DNA of 64,000 bases, from contig NZ_CP145904.1 of NCBI RefSeq assembly GCF_036895565.1, positions 186,001 through 250,000 of the forward strand, in the 5' to 3' direction. Positions within the stretch are counted from its first letter, which is position 1. Each line of letters opens with the position of its first letter. The position numbers and the translations under genes were made by a program. The notes beneath the pieces were generated by a model. That model was not told where the DNA came from. It saw only the letters and a program-made list of their open reading frames with translations, and made no database searches. Positions 45,888-55,504 of the stretch are shown one piece after another. This DNA comes from Flavobacterium sp. KS-LB2. Its GTDB lineage: Bacteria > Bacteroidota > Bacteroidia > Flavobacteriales > Flavobacteriaceae.

Positions 45888-47249
45888 TTAATCTACCCAT
45901 TTGTAATAACGAGCGCCAATTAAATTTGGAATTTCATTTTCAATTCGGTCTAAAACCCATTCGTTTTTTGGAGTTCGAATACTGGTTTTTTGTTCCTTTT
46001 TGTGTAGTTTATTATAAGTTTCAAAGTCAATTTCGAAACTTTTTTCTATTGTTTCAAAAAGTTTGACTTCAGCTATGGCTAATTTCCAGTCTTGTTGAAT
46101 CGTTCCTTCAAAAACTTTTGATTTTGAGCCGCTTCCGTACGCCAGAAAGCCAAATTTACTGCCGCTTATTTCTTTTTCAGTATCGTAAAAATGAGCCAAA
46201 GTTGATAGTAATCCCATGAAAATAGAACCTGTGTATAGATTTCCAATTAATGAAGAAGCAATTTCTGCGGGCATTAATTTTTCGTTTACAAATTCCTTGT
46301 AGGCTTCTGATTTACTGATTTCTTTCAGTTTATTTTGATATTCTGATGCGTCTTCATCACCGGAAATAATTGTTTTGGAAGCGTCCAAAGCATATATTTC
46401 AGATAACATTCGGCGTCCCTGAAAAGCATAAGGCAAGTGCATAACAATACTTTTCCAGGAATCGTAAACAGTTTCGGTAGTATTTTTTAATTTTTTGAAT
46501 GAAAAATAAGCCTCTCTCGTTCGGTCCATATAGCATTGATTCGAATATTGACCGTCAAAAACCGGTTGGTCTTTGTGGATTTCAACTTCACATTCTAAAT
46601 TTTCAAACCATGGTTCGTTAGCTGCATTTCCTGTAATTGCTGTTTTCGAAAGCGTTCGGTACGGTTTAAAAAAGTCAAAAACTCCTTTTGTGCTAGTGGC
46701 CCAATTGTTTTCGAAAGTTATAATCCTTGGGTTTGAAGTTATTAACATGGCCAAAGCGCCTGCGCCTTGCGTATATTCTCCGGTAGAGTTTAAGTCGTAT
46801 TTTGCAAAATCAGTGGTGACCACAATTGCTTTTTTTGTTGGATTCAATGTTACAAAATCAATACAGTTTTGTATGGCATCAACTCCGCCAATACAGGCAA
46901 AAGTAAAATCAACCACATCGCATTCGGACAAGATGTTTTCCCCAAATTTTTGTTCCATCAAAGCTACTAAAAAGGAGCTGATAGGTTTTGAGCTGTCAAT
47001 GGCGCTTTCAGTTCCTACATAAATTCGGGCGATTTCGTTGAGGTTGATGTTGTTGCCTGAAATTAATTTTGTCAAAGCATTGGCGCCAAAAACAACGGTG
47101 TCTTGATGCGTGTCCGGCAATGTCATTTTCATTAAACCCAGTCCTTTTTCTAGTTTTTCGGGTTCGATATTTCTGGCTTTCGCCAATGTATTTATAGGCA
47201 AATGTATTTTTGCTACATCAAAGGAGATGGCGTCAATTCCTGTTTTCAT
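45888..47249 (-). CDS. Hydroxymethylglutaryl-CoA synthase family protein
   Basis: Joins acetyl-CoA and acetoacetyl-CoA to HMG-CoA, the entry to the mevalonate route used by many Flavobacteriia for isoprenoids. The 453-residue thiolase-fold protein shows the nucleophile Cys in FTFACIGGVDAIQNC, near residue 118, and GAGALAMLI. A histidine-bearing VMHLPYAFQGRRML, near 275, is in the place of the family's catalytic His. A Glu that acts as base is expected near residue 80 (YVGTESAIDSSKP). It is a single gene. A 369-base region separates it from the divergent sdh operon. Confidence 0.88.
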   Translation of the reverse strand: MKTGIDAISFDVAKIHLPINTLAKARNIEPEKLEKGLGLMKMTLPDTHQDTVVFGANALTKLISGNNINLNEIARIYVGTESAIDSSKPISSFLVALMEQKFGENILSECDVVDFTFACIGGVDAIQNCIDFVTLNPTKKAIVVTTDFAKYDLNSTGEYTQGAGALAMLITSNPRIITFENNWATSTKGVFDFFKPYRTLSKTAITGNAANEPWFENLECEVEIHKDQPVFDGQYSNQCYMDRTREAYFSFKKLKNTTETVYDSWKSIVMHLPYAFQGRRMLSEIYALDASKTIISGDEDASEYQNKLKEISKSEAYKEFVNEKLMPAEIASSLIGNLYTGSIFMGLLSTLAHFYDTEKEISGSKFGFLAYGSGSKSKVFEGTIQQDWKLAIAEVKLFETIEKSFEIDFETYNKLHKKEQKTSIRTPKNEWVLDRIENEIPNLIGARYYKWVD

Positions 47250-47618
47250 TCTTCAATTTTTAACTTGTAAAGTTAAAAAGGCATTGTCTGGATACAATTA
47301 TTTTAGAGACATAAAATGATGTAATGGGACGTTTTTGTTAAATTAGAAATAAAGAATAATAAAAATTATTGAATTGGTAATTTTGAGCAATTTACAGATT
47401 GATTTTTAGTCAATTTCGTGGTGTATTATTTAAGATTTTTTTCTTTTTTGTTTAAGTATTTTTCAGACTGTTTTTCAATTTATGTTTGATATTTAGCGAT
47501 TTCTTGTTTTTTTGTATAAAACACTTTAAAATCATTATAAATAACAGCGAAAAGGTTGTAGTTACTGTCTAATTGCTTTATTTTTGTATGATTTTTAAAT
47601 TAATTCATTCAAATTCTT
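47250..47618. other. Long divergent regulatory region before sdhC
   Basis: 369 bases that carry the sdh promoter near the right end. The rest is very AT-rich with several T-runs and no ORF or strong hairpin. It is large enough to hold operators for both HMG-CoA synthase and sdh, but none can be named. Confidence 0.6.
47556..47586 (+). promoter_or_regulatory. Promoter of sdhCAB
   Basis: TTG at 47556-47558, spacer 20, TATTTTTG at 47579-47586. Leader about 30 bases. Confidence 0.75.
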
Positions 47619-48284
47619 ATGGCAAAATCTTCATTATTAAAGTCATCGATTGCAAAAAAAGTCGCTATGGCGCTTTCTGGACTTTTCTTAATTTTATTTT
47701 TAGCACAACATTTTTTTATAAACAGTACCTCGGTTTTTAGTCCTGATACTTTTAATGCTATTTCTCATTTTATGGGGAATAATCCATTGGTACAGTTTGT
47801 AATCCAGCCGATTCTTATTGTAGGTGTTGTTTTTCACTTTGTAATGGGTATCGTTTTGGATTTTAAAAACAAAAGTGCAAGACCAATTAACTACGTTAAA
47901 AACAACGGAGCAGCTAATTCATCTTGGGCATCAAGAAATATGATTATTAGTGGTTTAGTAGTTCTTGCGTTTATGGTATTGCATTTTTACGATTTCTGGG
48001 TTCCTGAAATGGTATATAAGTATGTAGAGGTTAATCCGCTTGACGAAACGCGTTATTTTGGTGAACTTACTCATAAATTTGTAAGCCCAGTTCGTACGGG
48101 TATTTATTGTGCTTCATTTATTTTATTGTCTCTTCACTTGTGGCACGGTTTCAATTCATCGTTTCAGTCAGTAGGGTTCAACAATAAATATTCAAGATCG
48201 TTACATAAATTAGGATATGCTTTTGCAATTGTAGTTCCTTTCGGTTTCATTTTCATTGCATTATTTCATCATTTTAATCATTAA
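47619..48284 (+). CDS. sdhC: Succinate dehydrogenase cytochrome b subunit
   Basis: Membrane anchor that binds heme b and menaquinone in complex II. The 221-residue protein has five hydrophobic helices, as in the single-anchor (B. subtilis/Wolinella-like) type. Histidines in LFLAQHFFIN, VFHFVMGI, MVLHFYDFW, and LSLHLWHGFNSS are candidate heme ligands. As in other Bacteroidota there is no sdhD. It is followed at 13 bases by sdhA. Confidence 0.93.
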   Translation: MAKSSLLKSSIAKKVAMALSGLFLILFLAQHFFINSTSVFSPDTFNAISHFMGNNPLVQFVIQPILIVGVVFHFVMGIVLDFKNKSARPINYVKNNGAANSSWASRNMIISGLVVLAFMVLHFYDFWVPEMVYKYVEVNPLDETRYFGELTHKFVSPVRTGIYCASFILLSLHLWHGFNSSFQSVGFNNKYSRSLHKLGYAFAIVVPFGFIFIALFHHFNH

Positions 48285-48297
48285 TATTAAATTATAA

Positions 48298-50298
48298 ATG
48301 GCATTAGATTCAAAAATTCCAAATGGTCCAATAGCGGACAAATGGACAAATTATAAAGATCATATTAATTTAGTAAACCCAGCTAACAAACGTAATATTG
48401 ATATTATTGTTGTTGGAACTGGACTTGCAGGAAGCTCTGCTGCTGCAACATTAGCTGAATTAGGATATAACGTAAAAACTTTTTGCTTTCAAGATTCTCC
48501 TCGTCGTGCGCACTCTATTGCTGCACAAGGAGGGATTAATGCTGCAAAAAACTATCAAGGAGATGGGGATTCTACCTTCCGTTTGTTTTACGATACAGTA
48601 AAAGGGGGTGATTACCGTTCTAGAGAAGCTAATGTTCACAGATTAGCTGAAGTGTCAGTAAATATTATTGACCAATGTGTTATGCAAGGTGTTCCATTGG
48701 CACGCGAATACGGTGGACTTCTGGACAACCGTTCTTTTGGAGGAACTCTAGTTGCGAGAACATTTTATGCTAAAGGGCAAACAGGACAGCAATTATTACT
48801 AGGTGCTTATTCCGCAATGAACCGCCAGATAGGTCGTGGAAAGATAAAATCCTACACGCGTCACGAAATGCAAGATTTAGTAGTTGTAGATGGTAAAGCA
48901 AGAGGAATTATTGCACGTGATTTAGTTACAGGTGAAATAGAAAGACATTCTGCTCACGCGGTTGTTATTGCTTCTGGAGGTTACGGAAATGTATTTTTCC
49001 TATCGACTTACGCCATGGGAAGTAACGCAACTGCTGCTTGGAAAATACATAAAAAAGGAGCGTTTTTCGCCAATCCTTGTTACACACAAATTCACCCTAC
49101 TTGTATTCCTGTTTCAGGAGACCACCAGTCTAAATTGACATTGATGTCAGAGTCGTTGCGTAATGACGGACGTATTTGGGTTCCTGCAAAATTAGAAGAT
49201 GCAAAGGCGATTCGTGAAGGGAAAAAGAAACCAACGGATTTGTCTGAAGCTGAAAGAGATTATTATTTAGAAAGAAGATATCCAGCTTTTGGTAATTTAG
49301 TGCCTAGGGATATTGCTTCTCGTGCTGCTAAAGAAAGATGTGATGCTGGGTTTGGAGTTAACAAAACTGGTGAAGCAGTTTACTTAGACTTTGCTGCAGC
49401 TATTGAGCGTTACGGAAAAGAGCAAGCTTATGTAAAAGGTTTAGATGCAAATGACACTGCATTAGTAACTAAATTAGGTGCTGCCACTGTTGCTAACAAA
49501 TACGGAAATTTATTCCAAATGTATGAGAAAATCGTTGATGAAGATCCGTACACTACCCCAATGATGATTTATCCTGCGGTACACTATACAATGGGTGGAA
49601 CTTGGGTTGATTATAACTTACAAACTACTATTCCTGGATGTTTCTCTATTGGAGAATCTAATTTTTCTGATCACGGAGCAAATAGACTAGGGGCTTCTGC
49701 ATTAATGCAAGGTCTAGCAGATGGTTACTTTGTATTGCCATACACAATAGGTGATTATTTAGCACCAGACATTAAAACTGGAAAAATTTCTACTGATTTA
49801 CCAGAATTCGTGGAAGCTGAGAAAAATGTAAAAGCACGAATCGAGCAATTTATAAATAATAAAGGAACACATTCTGTAGATTATTTCCACAAGAAATTAG
49901 GAAAAATCATGTGGAACAAAGTAGGAATGGCTCGTAATGCTAAAGGATTAACGGAAGCAATCGAAGAAATTGCCGCGTTAAGAGAAGAGTTTTACAAAGA
50001 TGTAAAAGTTCCTGGTGATGCATACAGTTTCAATCAAGAATTGGACAAAGCAGGACGTGTTGCTGATTTCTTAGAATTAGGTGAGTTGTTTGCTAAAGAT
50101 GCTTTACACCGTAATGAATCTTGTGGAGGACATTTCCGTGAGGAGTACCAATCTGAGGATGGTGAGGCGCAACGTGATGATGAGAATTTTGCTTATGTTG
50201 CGGCATGGGAATACATGGGTAAACCAAGCGAGGCTGTCCTTCATAAGGAACCATTGGTATATGACAATGTTAAATTAGTAACTCGTAGTTATAAATAG
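48298..50298 (+). CDS. sdhA: Succinate dehydrogenase / fumarate reductase flavoprotein
   Basis: FAD subunit that oxidises succinate to fumarate. The 666-residue protein has the dinucleotide fold [20 protein letters not shown] (near 35) and [18 protein letters not shown], whose HS[I]AAQGG marks the FAD-linking His. [12 protein letters not shown] and [18 protein letters not shown] (with the catalytic Arg near residue 340) follow. [15 protein letters not shown] and [13 protein letters not shown] are also as expected. The roughly 660-residue size is that of the enzyme with a one-subunit anchor. Confidence 0.96.
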   Translation: MALDSKIPNGPIADKWTNYKDHINLVNPANKRNIDIIVVGTGLAGSSAAATLAELGYNVKTFCFQDSPRRAHSIAAQGGINAAKNYQGDGDSTFRLFYDTVKGGDYRSREANVHRLAEVSVNIIDQCVMQGVPLAREYGGLLDNRSFGGTLVARTFYAKGQTGQQLLLGAYSAMNRQIGRGKIKSYTRHEMQDLVVVDGKARGIIARDLVTGEIERHSAHAVVIASGGYGNVFFLSTYAMGSNATAAWKIHKKGAFFANPCYTQIHPTCIPVSGDHQSKLTLMSESLRNDGRIWVPAKLEDAKAIREGKKKPTDLSEAERDYYLERRYPAFGNLVPRDIASRAAKERCDAGFGVNKTGEAVYLDFAAAIERYGKEQAYVKGLDANDTALVTKLGAATVANKYGNLFQMYEKIVDEDPYTTPMMIYPAVHYTMGGTWVDYNLQTTIPGCFSIGESNFSDHGANRLGASALMQGLADGYFVLPYTIGDYLAPDIKTGKISTDLPEFVEAEKNVKARIEQFINNKGTHSVDYFHKKLGKIMWNKVGMARNAKGLTEAIEEIAALREEFYKDVKVPGDAYSFNQELDKAGRVADFLELGELFAKDALHRNESCGGHFREEYQSEDGEAQRDDENFAYVAAWEYMGKPSEAVLHKEPLVYDNVKLVTRSYK

Positions 50299-50367
50299 GA
50301 ATTAGTCAAGTATCGAAAGTCTTATTAAAACGACTTTTGACATTGAGGCTTTCAAACGAAAGAAAAT

Positions 50368-51114
50368 ATGAAACTTACATTAAAAATATGGCGTCAAGCC
50401 AACGCCAAAGCAGAAGGTAAAATCGTTGAATATCCTCTAGATGGAATTGAAGAGGATATGTCTTTTCTTGAAATGTTAGACGTTCTAAACGAAGGTTTAA
50501 TAAATAAAGGAGATTTGCCAGTATCTTTTGATCATGATTGTCGCGAAGGAATTTGCGGTTCATGTTCATTATATATCAACGGAGAGGCTCATGGACCAGA
50601 TAGAGGAGTTCCTACTTGTCAATTACACATGAGAATGTTCAAAGATGGTGATACAATTTATATTGAGCCATTTAGAGCTAAAGCGTTTCCAGTGATCAAG
50701 GATTTAGTTGTAGACAGAAGCGCTTTTGATAGAATTCAGCATGCTGGAGGATTTGTATCTATAAACACTTCAGGAAAACCAACTGATGCTAACGCAATTC
50801 CTATTCCTAAACATGATGCCGATAGAGCGTTTGACGCAGCTACTTGTATTGGTTGTGGTGCTTGTGTAGCGTCTTGTAAAAACTCTTCTGCTATGTTATT
50901 TGTATCGGCAAAAGTATCTCAATATGCTTTGTTGCCACAAGGTAAAGTAGAAGCAGCAGATCGTGTATTGAACATGGTAGCACAAATGGACGCTGAAGGT
51001 TTTGGTAACTGTACAAATACTGGAGCTTGTGAGGTAGAGTGTCCAAAAGGAATTTCTTTGGAAAACATTGCTCGCATGAACAGAGAATATTTATCAGCAA
51101 GTTTGAAAGGATAA
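50368..51114 (+). CDS. sdhB: Succinate dehydrogenase iron-sulfur subunit
   Basis: Electron-transfer subunit with three clusters. [16 protein letters not shown] carries the [2Fe-2S] ligands (near 57-75). [18 protein letters not shown] (near 161) gives the [4Fe-4S] ligands, and [15 protein letters not shown] (near 215) those of the remaining clusters. The 248-residue length fits. It is the last gene of sdhCAB; a terminator follows. Confidence 0.96.
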   Translation: MKLTLKIWRQANAKAEGKIVEYPLDGIEEDMSFLEMLDVLNEGLINKGDLPVSFDHDCREGICGSCSLYINGEAHGPDRGVPTCQLHMRMFKDGDTIYIEPFRAKAFPVIKDLVVDRSAFDRIQHAGGFVSINTSGKPTDANAIPIPKHDADRAFDAATCIGCGACVASCKNSSAMLFVSAKVSQYALLPQGKVEAADRVLNMVAQMDAEGFGNCTNTGACEVECPKGISLENIARMNREYLSASLKG

Positions 51115-51132
51115 TATTCAAAGTATATATTT

Positions 51133-51172
51133 AAAAAACGCATTCAATGTCAAAATTGAATGCGTTTTTTTT
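51133..51172. terminator. Terminator after sdhB
   Basis: Perfect 16-base stem with AACGCATTCAAT / ATTGAATGCGTT at its heart and A/T tracts at both ends; also serves the convergent gene. Confidence 0.88.
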
Positions 51173-51194
51173 GTGCAAAATAATCAGTTTTAAA

Positions 51195-51758
51195 CTAATC
51201 TTTCCAGCCCCATGGTGCGGAAGGTGTTGCTACTGTTTTCGTCAAGTCAAATTTCACGGTAAACAGTCGGTCAGAACCAATGCGTCTTAGGTTGTAGGTA
51301 AAAGAAGTTTCGTCTATAGTAATCCACCAAACATTTGCGGAAGCATTTGGAATCAACTCGCAAGTTTGTTGATCTGCCGGAAAATATTGAAGCGTAGATG
51401 AACCGGAATTAGAGGTTGTTCCGCCGTATTGAGTCACCTTATCTTCGGATCCATCTTCGTGGCGATGATCGTGTTTCAATTGAATTCGGTCGTTTTTATA
51501 GGTTAATACCCAAGTTCTTGATTTATCATCTCCTACAAAAAACGGAATCCGAATCGTATTCTCATCACAATTTCGAATATGCATCACTAGCTTTTTATCT
51601 CGAAACGTGTCATTTGCAGCTCCTTCCTTTACTTCGCCTTCAAAGGATTTGCCGCATTGCTTTTGTAATTTTTCCCAAAATTGTTTCGCCCCTGATTTTT
51701 CTTGTCCATAAATCAATATAGAGAATAGCATAGTGCATACAAGAAGTATATTTTTCAT
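51195..51758 (-). CDS. Small exported protein of unknown role
   Basis: I do not recognise a characterised family. From the ATG at 51758 (minus strand) the protein has 187 residues with a signal peptide (MKNILLVCTMLFSILIYGQ). The longer start nine codons upstream would spoil the signal. The mature part is beta-rich with many Lys and Asp; IRNCDENTIRIPFFVGDDKS and WVLTYKNDRIQLKHDHRH are notable, as is the end SAPWGWKD. It probably is periplasmic. It is divergent from the omega-amidase. Confidence 0.6.
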   Translation of the reverse strand: MKNILLVCTMLFSILIYGQEKSGAKQFWEKLQKQCGKSFEGEVKEGAANDTFRDKKLVMHIRNCDENTIRIPFFVGDDKSRTWVLTYKNDRIQLKHDHRHEDGSEDKVTQYGGTTSNSGSSTLQYFPADQQTCELIPNASANVWWITIDETSFTYNLRRIGSDRLFTVKFDLTKTVATPSAPWGWKD

Positions 51759-51829
51759 AAAATTGTTTTTTGCTAATATAATCAACTTATGGTATTATGA
51801 TATTTCTTATTTTTATAAAAAATAAAATA

Positions 51830-52594
51830 ATGCAAGTCATCCTGATCCAAGCTCCTTTAATTTGGGAAAACCCAAAGTCAAATCGCAATTATTTCCAAGC
51901 TAGAATTAATGAAATTAGAACTGAAGTTGATTTGATTGTTTTGCCGGAAATGTTTACAAGTGGTTTTACAATGTGCCCTGAGAATGTCGCTGAATCAATG
52001 CAAGGCGAAACAATAACTTGGCTTAAAGTATTGGCTAAAGCCAGAAATTTTGCCATTACAGGAAGTTTAGTTATAGCGGAAAATGGAAATTTTTACAATC
52101 GATTGGTATTTGTATTTCCTTCTGGAGAAATACAGTTTTATGATAAAAGGCATTTATTTACTTTGGCAGGCGAAGATAAAGTGTACACCAGTGGTGACCA
52201 AAAAATAGTAATCGAATATTTGGGTTGGAAAATTTGTCCTCTGATTTGTTATGATTTACGATTTCCTGCTTTTTCAAGAAATTCAGAAAATTATGACTTG
52301 TTGATTTATGTGGCAAGTTGGCCAAAAATCAGAACCAATGCTTGGGATGCTTTGTTGAAAGCTCGTGCTATAGAAAATATGAGTTATGCAATTGGTGTCA
52401 ATAGAATTGGAACTGATTCGAATAGTTACGAATACATAGGCCATTCACAAGCAGTCGATTTTCTTGGGAATTATGTGGTAGAGCCGGAAGAATCTGAAGG
52501 TTCTTTTTTAGTTGTATTAGACAAAGAAAAAATGCTGGAAACTAGACAAAAACTAGGTTTCTTGAACGATAGAGATTCTTTTGAAATAAAATAA
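51830..52594 (+). CDS. Omega-amidase, nitrilase superfamily (YafV-like)
   Basis: Hydrolyses 2-oxoglutaramate or 2-oxosuccinamate, a repair step after transamination. The catalytic triad of nitrilases is visible: Glu in VLPEMFTSGF (near 43), Lys in FYDKRHLFT (near 107), Cys in KICPLICYDLRFP (near 142). The SGFTM and RHLFT strings are those of YafV/Nit2-type enzymes. I use the ATG at 51830 (MQVILIQAPLIWENP), because eleven residues before it are not family-like. Length 254 is normal. Confidence 0.88.
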   Translation: MQVILIQAPLIWENPKSNRNYFQARINEIRTEVDLIVLPEMFTSGFTMCPENVAESMQGETITWLKVLAKARNFAITGSLVIAENGNFYNRLVFVFPSGEIQFYDKRHLFTLAGEDKVYTSGDQKIVIEYLGWKICPLICYDLRFPAFSRNSENYDLLIYVASWPKIRTNAWDALLKARAIENMSYAIGVNRIGTDSNSYEYIGHSQAVDFLGNYVVEPEESEGSFLVVLDKEKMLETRQKLGFLNDRDSFEIK

Positions 52595-52601
52595 TAAAGT
52601 G

Positions 52602-54257
52602 CTAGTTTTTCTTCTTTTCAGTTTTCTTTTTAGGTTCGGGAGTGTACGGGATGCTCAAATCAAAAATTTGGTTCCAATCCCAATTGGCTCTAATTTCAAT
52701 TTCTTTAGAAAAGTAAATTACTTCTTCAGCTTGTCGTTTTTCTAAATAATTTCCGGGATCCCATTCCTTGTTTTTATTGATGTCATAAATAGCCCGTAAA
52801 GTATAAACTGAGGGTTCAATTAAATTAAATTCTATTTGGGTATTTTTATCGGTGTATTCAGTAGCTAAAATATCACCTTTCAAATTGGTTAATTCAATAA
52901 TAACCGGAAATTGTTTTACGTTTTCTAATGCCACGGTAAGATTTCCGTAATCTGATGTGCTTCCCGTGTTTAATTTGTAGATCAAGCTGTCATTCGATTT
53001 TTCGAAGAAGTCAGTTAATGCTCCTGGCAAAATTTCAAAAGTGTAATTTTCTGAGGGTTCCTTTTTAAAGTCAAAAAACAATTTCTGATTAAATTCGTCG
53101 TATTCAGTGGTAAAAGGCACTGCCTTTTTTTCATTGTTGATCAGATTTATTTTAGAATTCTCAATACTAATTAATGGGGTTGAGCTTTCTAATGTAAAAC
53201 GCTCACGGAATTTTAAGTTGCCAGTTTGTAAGGCAGAGATGCTTAAGGTATCCTTTTTTTGATCTTTTATTTTAAAGGTAAAATTGGCGTCGTATTTGTC
53301 TTTGGCTACAGCCAAAGTTAGCGAATCTGCCTTGATGGGTTTATACCATATTTGAAGAGAATCCTTTTTAGGAAATTTTGTAATGATATTAGACAGGACT
53401 TCGTTGTTGTTTTTTAATATTAATTTTGGTCGGGTAGTTGCAGAATTTACGATGCCTTCGTATCCTAAGAATAATCGGTTTCCAGAAGCTTGAGTTGGTT
53501 TGAAAGTTTTAAAAGGGAGTGTTTCCTTGAATAATTCTAACTCGTAGATGGTATCGTTTGGAATAGTAATGAATTCTTTACTGAATCCAATTTTATCGGT
53601 TTTTGGATTGTATTTGTTGTTGCTATTGTAATCTTTCATTGCTACAAGAAGGTATTTTCCTGCTTTCAAATTCTCGAAACGAAAAGACTTTAGGCTATCT
53701 AGCGTGTTAGTCACATATCTTGGATTCTCATTATAGACAATTGAATCGTTAAAGGTGTCATTCACGTCATACAGCATAACCGAAACGAATGATTCAACTT
53801 CTTTATCGTAAGCACTTTTTACAATTCCACCAAGGCTTAAGGAATCAATGTAATCGCCGGTGGAAAATACATATTTGAATTGATTATATGGGTTTCCTTC
53901 ATTATTGTCAGCGATACTTTGACCAAAATTAAAGCTGTAAGTGGTGTTTGCTTGTAAGGTATCTTTGATCTTTATGGTAATTGTTTTGCTTGGAGTAGTT
54001 GGTAAAATTGATGGTTCGTATTTCATTGGCGGTGAAATGATCAATTGCTTGCTGAGGTTTTTGAGTTTGATATTTTCGTCAAAGACTAATTTAATCTCGT
54101 TTCCTTTGAAGTTTTTGCTAAAATTTTCCGGGAAACTTACTTTTAAAACGGGAGCTATCGTGTCTTTTAAACCACCGGTTATTGAGCCTCGTTTGGCGCA
54201 GCCAACAACAATAAAAAGCAACAATAGGAAGGCATATCTTAAATTGTTTTTCAACAT
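52602..54257 (-). CDS. Lipoprotein with Big_5 Ig-like domain
   Basis: Surface or periplasmic lipoprotein of 551 residues. The signal ends LLLFIVVGCAKRGS, with Cys20 as anchor. Residues about 30-130 hold a bacterial Ig-like (Big_5) domain, recognised by DTIAPVLKVSFPENFS, IKLVFDEN and TTYSFNFGQSIADNNEGNP. Further beta-domains follow, including GKYLLVAMKDYNSNNKYNP. A Lys-rich tail (PKKKTEKKKN) ends the protein. Such proteins are common in flavobacteria and their task is unknown. It ends 8 bases from the convergent omega-amidase. Confidence 0.78.
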   Translation of the reverse strand: MLKNNLRYAFLLLLFIVVGCAKRGSITGGLKDTIAPVLKVSFPENFSKNFKGNEIKLVFDENIKLKNLSKQLIISPPMKYEPSILPTTPSKTITIKIKDTLQANTTYSFNFGQSIADNNEGNPYNQFKYVFSTGDYIDSLSLGGIVKSAYDKEVESFVSVMLYDVNDTFNDSIVYNENPRYVTNTLDSLKSFRFENLKAGKYLLVAMKDYNSNNKYNPKTDKIGFSKEFITIPNDTIYELELFKETLPFKTFKPTQASGNRLFLGYEGIVNSATTRPKLILKNNNEVLSNIITKFPKKDSLQIWYKPIKADSLTLAVAKDKYDANFTFKIKDQKKDTLSISALQTGNLKFRERFTLESSTPLISIENSKINLINNEKKAVPFTTEYDEFNQKLFFDFKKEPSENYTFEILPGALTDFFEKSNDSLIYKLNTGSTSDYGNLTVALENVKQFPVIIELTNLKGDILATEYTDKNTQIEFNLIEPSVYTLRAIYDINKNKEWDPGNYLEKRQAEEVIYFSKEIEIRANWDWNQIFDLSIPYTPEPKKKTEKKKN

Positions 54258-54466
54258 ATCAAATCAGAATTAGAATCTACAAAATAACAATTATAATTCA
54301 TGCAATCGAAATTTTTTATAGAATTATTATGATCGAATTATTTGAGCTTACTTTTTTAGAAAGTGTCACTTTTTTGTTTATAATGTTTAATTTTACCTGA
54401 AATAAGGTAGTTACGGCTGACTGATAAGCTAAGTGTAAAACAAATGTAGAATTGATAGTATAAATA

Positions 54467-54868
54467 ATGAGAAAGATAGAACATATAGGAATTGCAGTTA
54501 AAGACTTAGAAGTGTCAAATTTAGTTTTCGAAAAACTCTTTGGCGCTCCAGCATATAAATTTGAAGATGTAGAAACCGAAGGGGTTACAACTTCTTTTTT
54601 TATGAATGGACCTAATAAAATTGAGCTTCTTGCCGCAACAAATCCAGAAAGTCCGATTGCTAAGTTTATCGAAAAGAAGGGAGAAGGGATTCATCATATT
54701 GCTTTTGATGTTGAGGATATTGTTTCAGAAATTGCACGTCTAAAGAATGAGGGATTTGTGGTCTTAAATGAAATTCCTAAAAATGGAGCTGATAATAAGT
54801 TAGTTGCGTTTTTACATCCCAAAAGCACTAATGGTGTTTTGATTGAATTGTGTCAGGAAATAAAATAA
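54467..54868 (+). CDS. mce: Methylmalonyl-CoA epimerase
   Basis: Interconverts (S)- and (R)-methylmalonyl-CoA for propionate and odd-chain degradation. The 133-residue vicinal-oxygen-chelate protein has metal ligands His6 in IEHIGIAVKDL, a mid-chain Glu/Gln in TTSFFMNGPNKIELL, His90-region IHHIAFDVEDI and a late Glu in GVLIELCQE. The length and order match known epimerases. No mutase gene is near. The CAU tRNA follows 142 bases later. Confidence 0.92.
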   Translation: MRKIEHIGIAVKDLEVSNLVFEKLFGAPAYKFEDVETEGVTTSFFMNGPNKIELLAATNPESPIAKFIEKKGEGIHHIAFDVEDIVSEIARLKNEGFVVLNEIPKNGADNKLVAFLHPKSTNGVLIELCQEIK

Positions 54869-55010
54869 TTTAACTCGAGATAAAAGGGTACTATTCTAAT
54901 ATTCAGTTGGTTTCTGTTTGAAAAAACGGAATAATTAAAGTATATTAAAATCTAAGTCAAAAATATTTGGAGCAAATGAAAAATAGTGGTAATATTGCAC
55001 ACTCTTAACC

Positions 55011-55084
55011 GGTCCTATAGCTCAGCTGGTTAGAGCACCTGACTCATAATCAGGTGGTCCCTGGTTCGAGCCCAGGTGGGACCA
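55011..55084 (+). tRNA. tRNA with CAU anticodon (Met or Ile2)
   Basis: A complete 74-base cloverleaf: acceptor 55011-55017 with 55077-55083, D-arm 55020-55036, anticodon CAT at 55045-55047, T-arm 55060-55076. The 3' CCA is not encoded. CAU tRNAs are elongator Met, initiator Met, or Ile2 (lysidine). Here pairs 4-69 and 5-68 are both C-G, the pairs that E. coli TilS uses to recognise tRNA-Ile2, whereas E. coli elongator tRNA-Met has U-A and A-U there. G1-C72 rules out a typical initiator. I favour Ile2. Confidence 0.9.
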
Positions 55085-55085
55085 C

Positions 55086-55128
55086 AAAAACCCTTTAAAA
55101 CATTTGTTTTAAAGGGTTTTCTTTTTTT
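55086..55128 (+). terminator. Terminator of the tRNA gene
   Basis: Stem AACCCTTTAAAAC / GTTTTAAAGGGTT followed by C and seven T. Confidence 0.85.
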
Positions 55129-55227
55129 GCTAAAAACCAAATTAGGCTAAAACACGTATCTTTGTTTAGCGGTAATAGGGGTTTCCTATTTATAGTTTAA
55201 TAGATTTTTTTATTTCAGTAAATTTAC

Positions 55228-55235
55228 TATTTTTG
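55228..55235 (+). promoter_or_regulatory. -7 element of the small Pro-rich protein gene
   Basis: TATTTTTG fits TAnnTTTG and ends 6 bases before the ATG at 55242. A possible TTG start lies inside the box and is discarded. Confidence 0.45.
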
Positions 55236-55241
55236 AGACCG

Positions 55242-55472
55242 ATGAAGATTAAGTCAAATACGTTATATTTTTTAATTATTTTCCTATTTGGGATAATGAA
55301 TGTTTTTGCTGGTCCTGGAGGTTCTGGTCCTCCTGCGCCTACGGCTAAAAAACCACCACCACCACCTGGATTGTCAATTGATGAAAATAGTGTGTTCATA
55401 ATGATACTTGCTTTGCTATTTGGAATTTATATCATTTATAGTAATACCTTAAAAACAAAAACCCCAATTTAA
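55242..55472 (+). CDS. Small Pro-rich membrane protein, PID-CTERM-like
   Basis: A 76-residue protein in three parts: a signal peptide (MKIKSNTLYFLIIFLFG, cleavage near VFA), a Gly/Pro-rich linker (GPGGSGPPAPTAKKPPPPPG) and a C-terminal hydrophobic helix followed by a short basic tail. The join PPPPGLSID just before the helix resembles the PID-CTERM sorting signal of flavobacteria (there PxxPID), with Ser for Pro. It was named as a sorting domain by analogy with PEP-CTERM; its enzyme is not known to me. Single gene after the tRNA; its stop lies inside the shared terminator hairpin. Confidence 0.65.
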   Translation: MKIKSNTLYFLIIFLFGIMNVFAGPGGSGPPAPTAKKPPPPPGLSIDENSVFIMILALLFGIYIIYSNTLKTKTPI

Positions 55473-55490
55473 AATGGGGTTTTTGTTTTT
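55452..55490. terminator. Shared terminator before ribE
   Basis: Stem AAAACCCCA / TGGGGTTTT with A and T tracts on both sides. The stop codon of the small Pro-rich gene is in the loop. Confidence 0.8.
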
Positions 55491-55504
55491 TATGCTTAAA
55501 GTGT

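Noticed and set aside
46573..47022. 149-codon plus-strand frame opposite the HMG-CoA synthase gene
   Set aside because: Entirely antisense to the synthase, including its active-site region, and without a recognisable domain.
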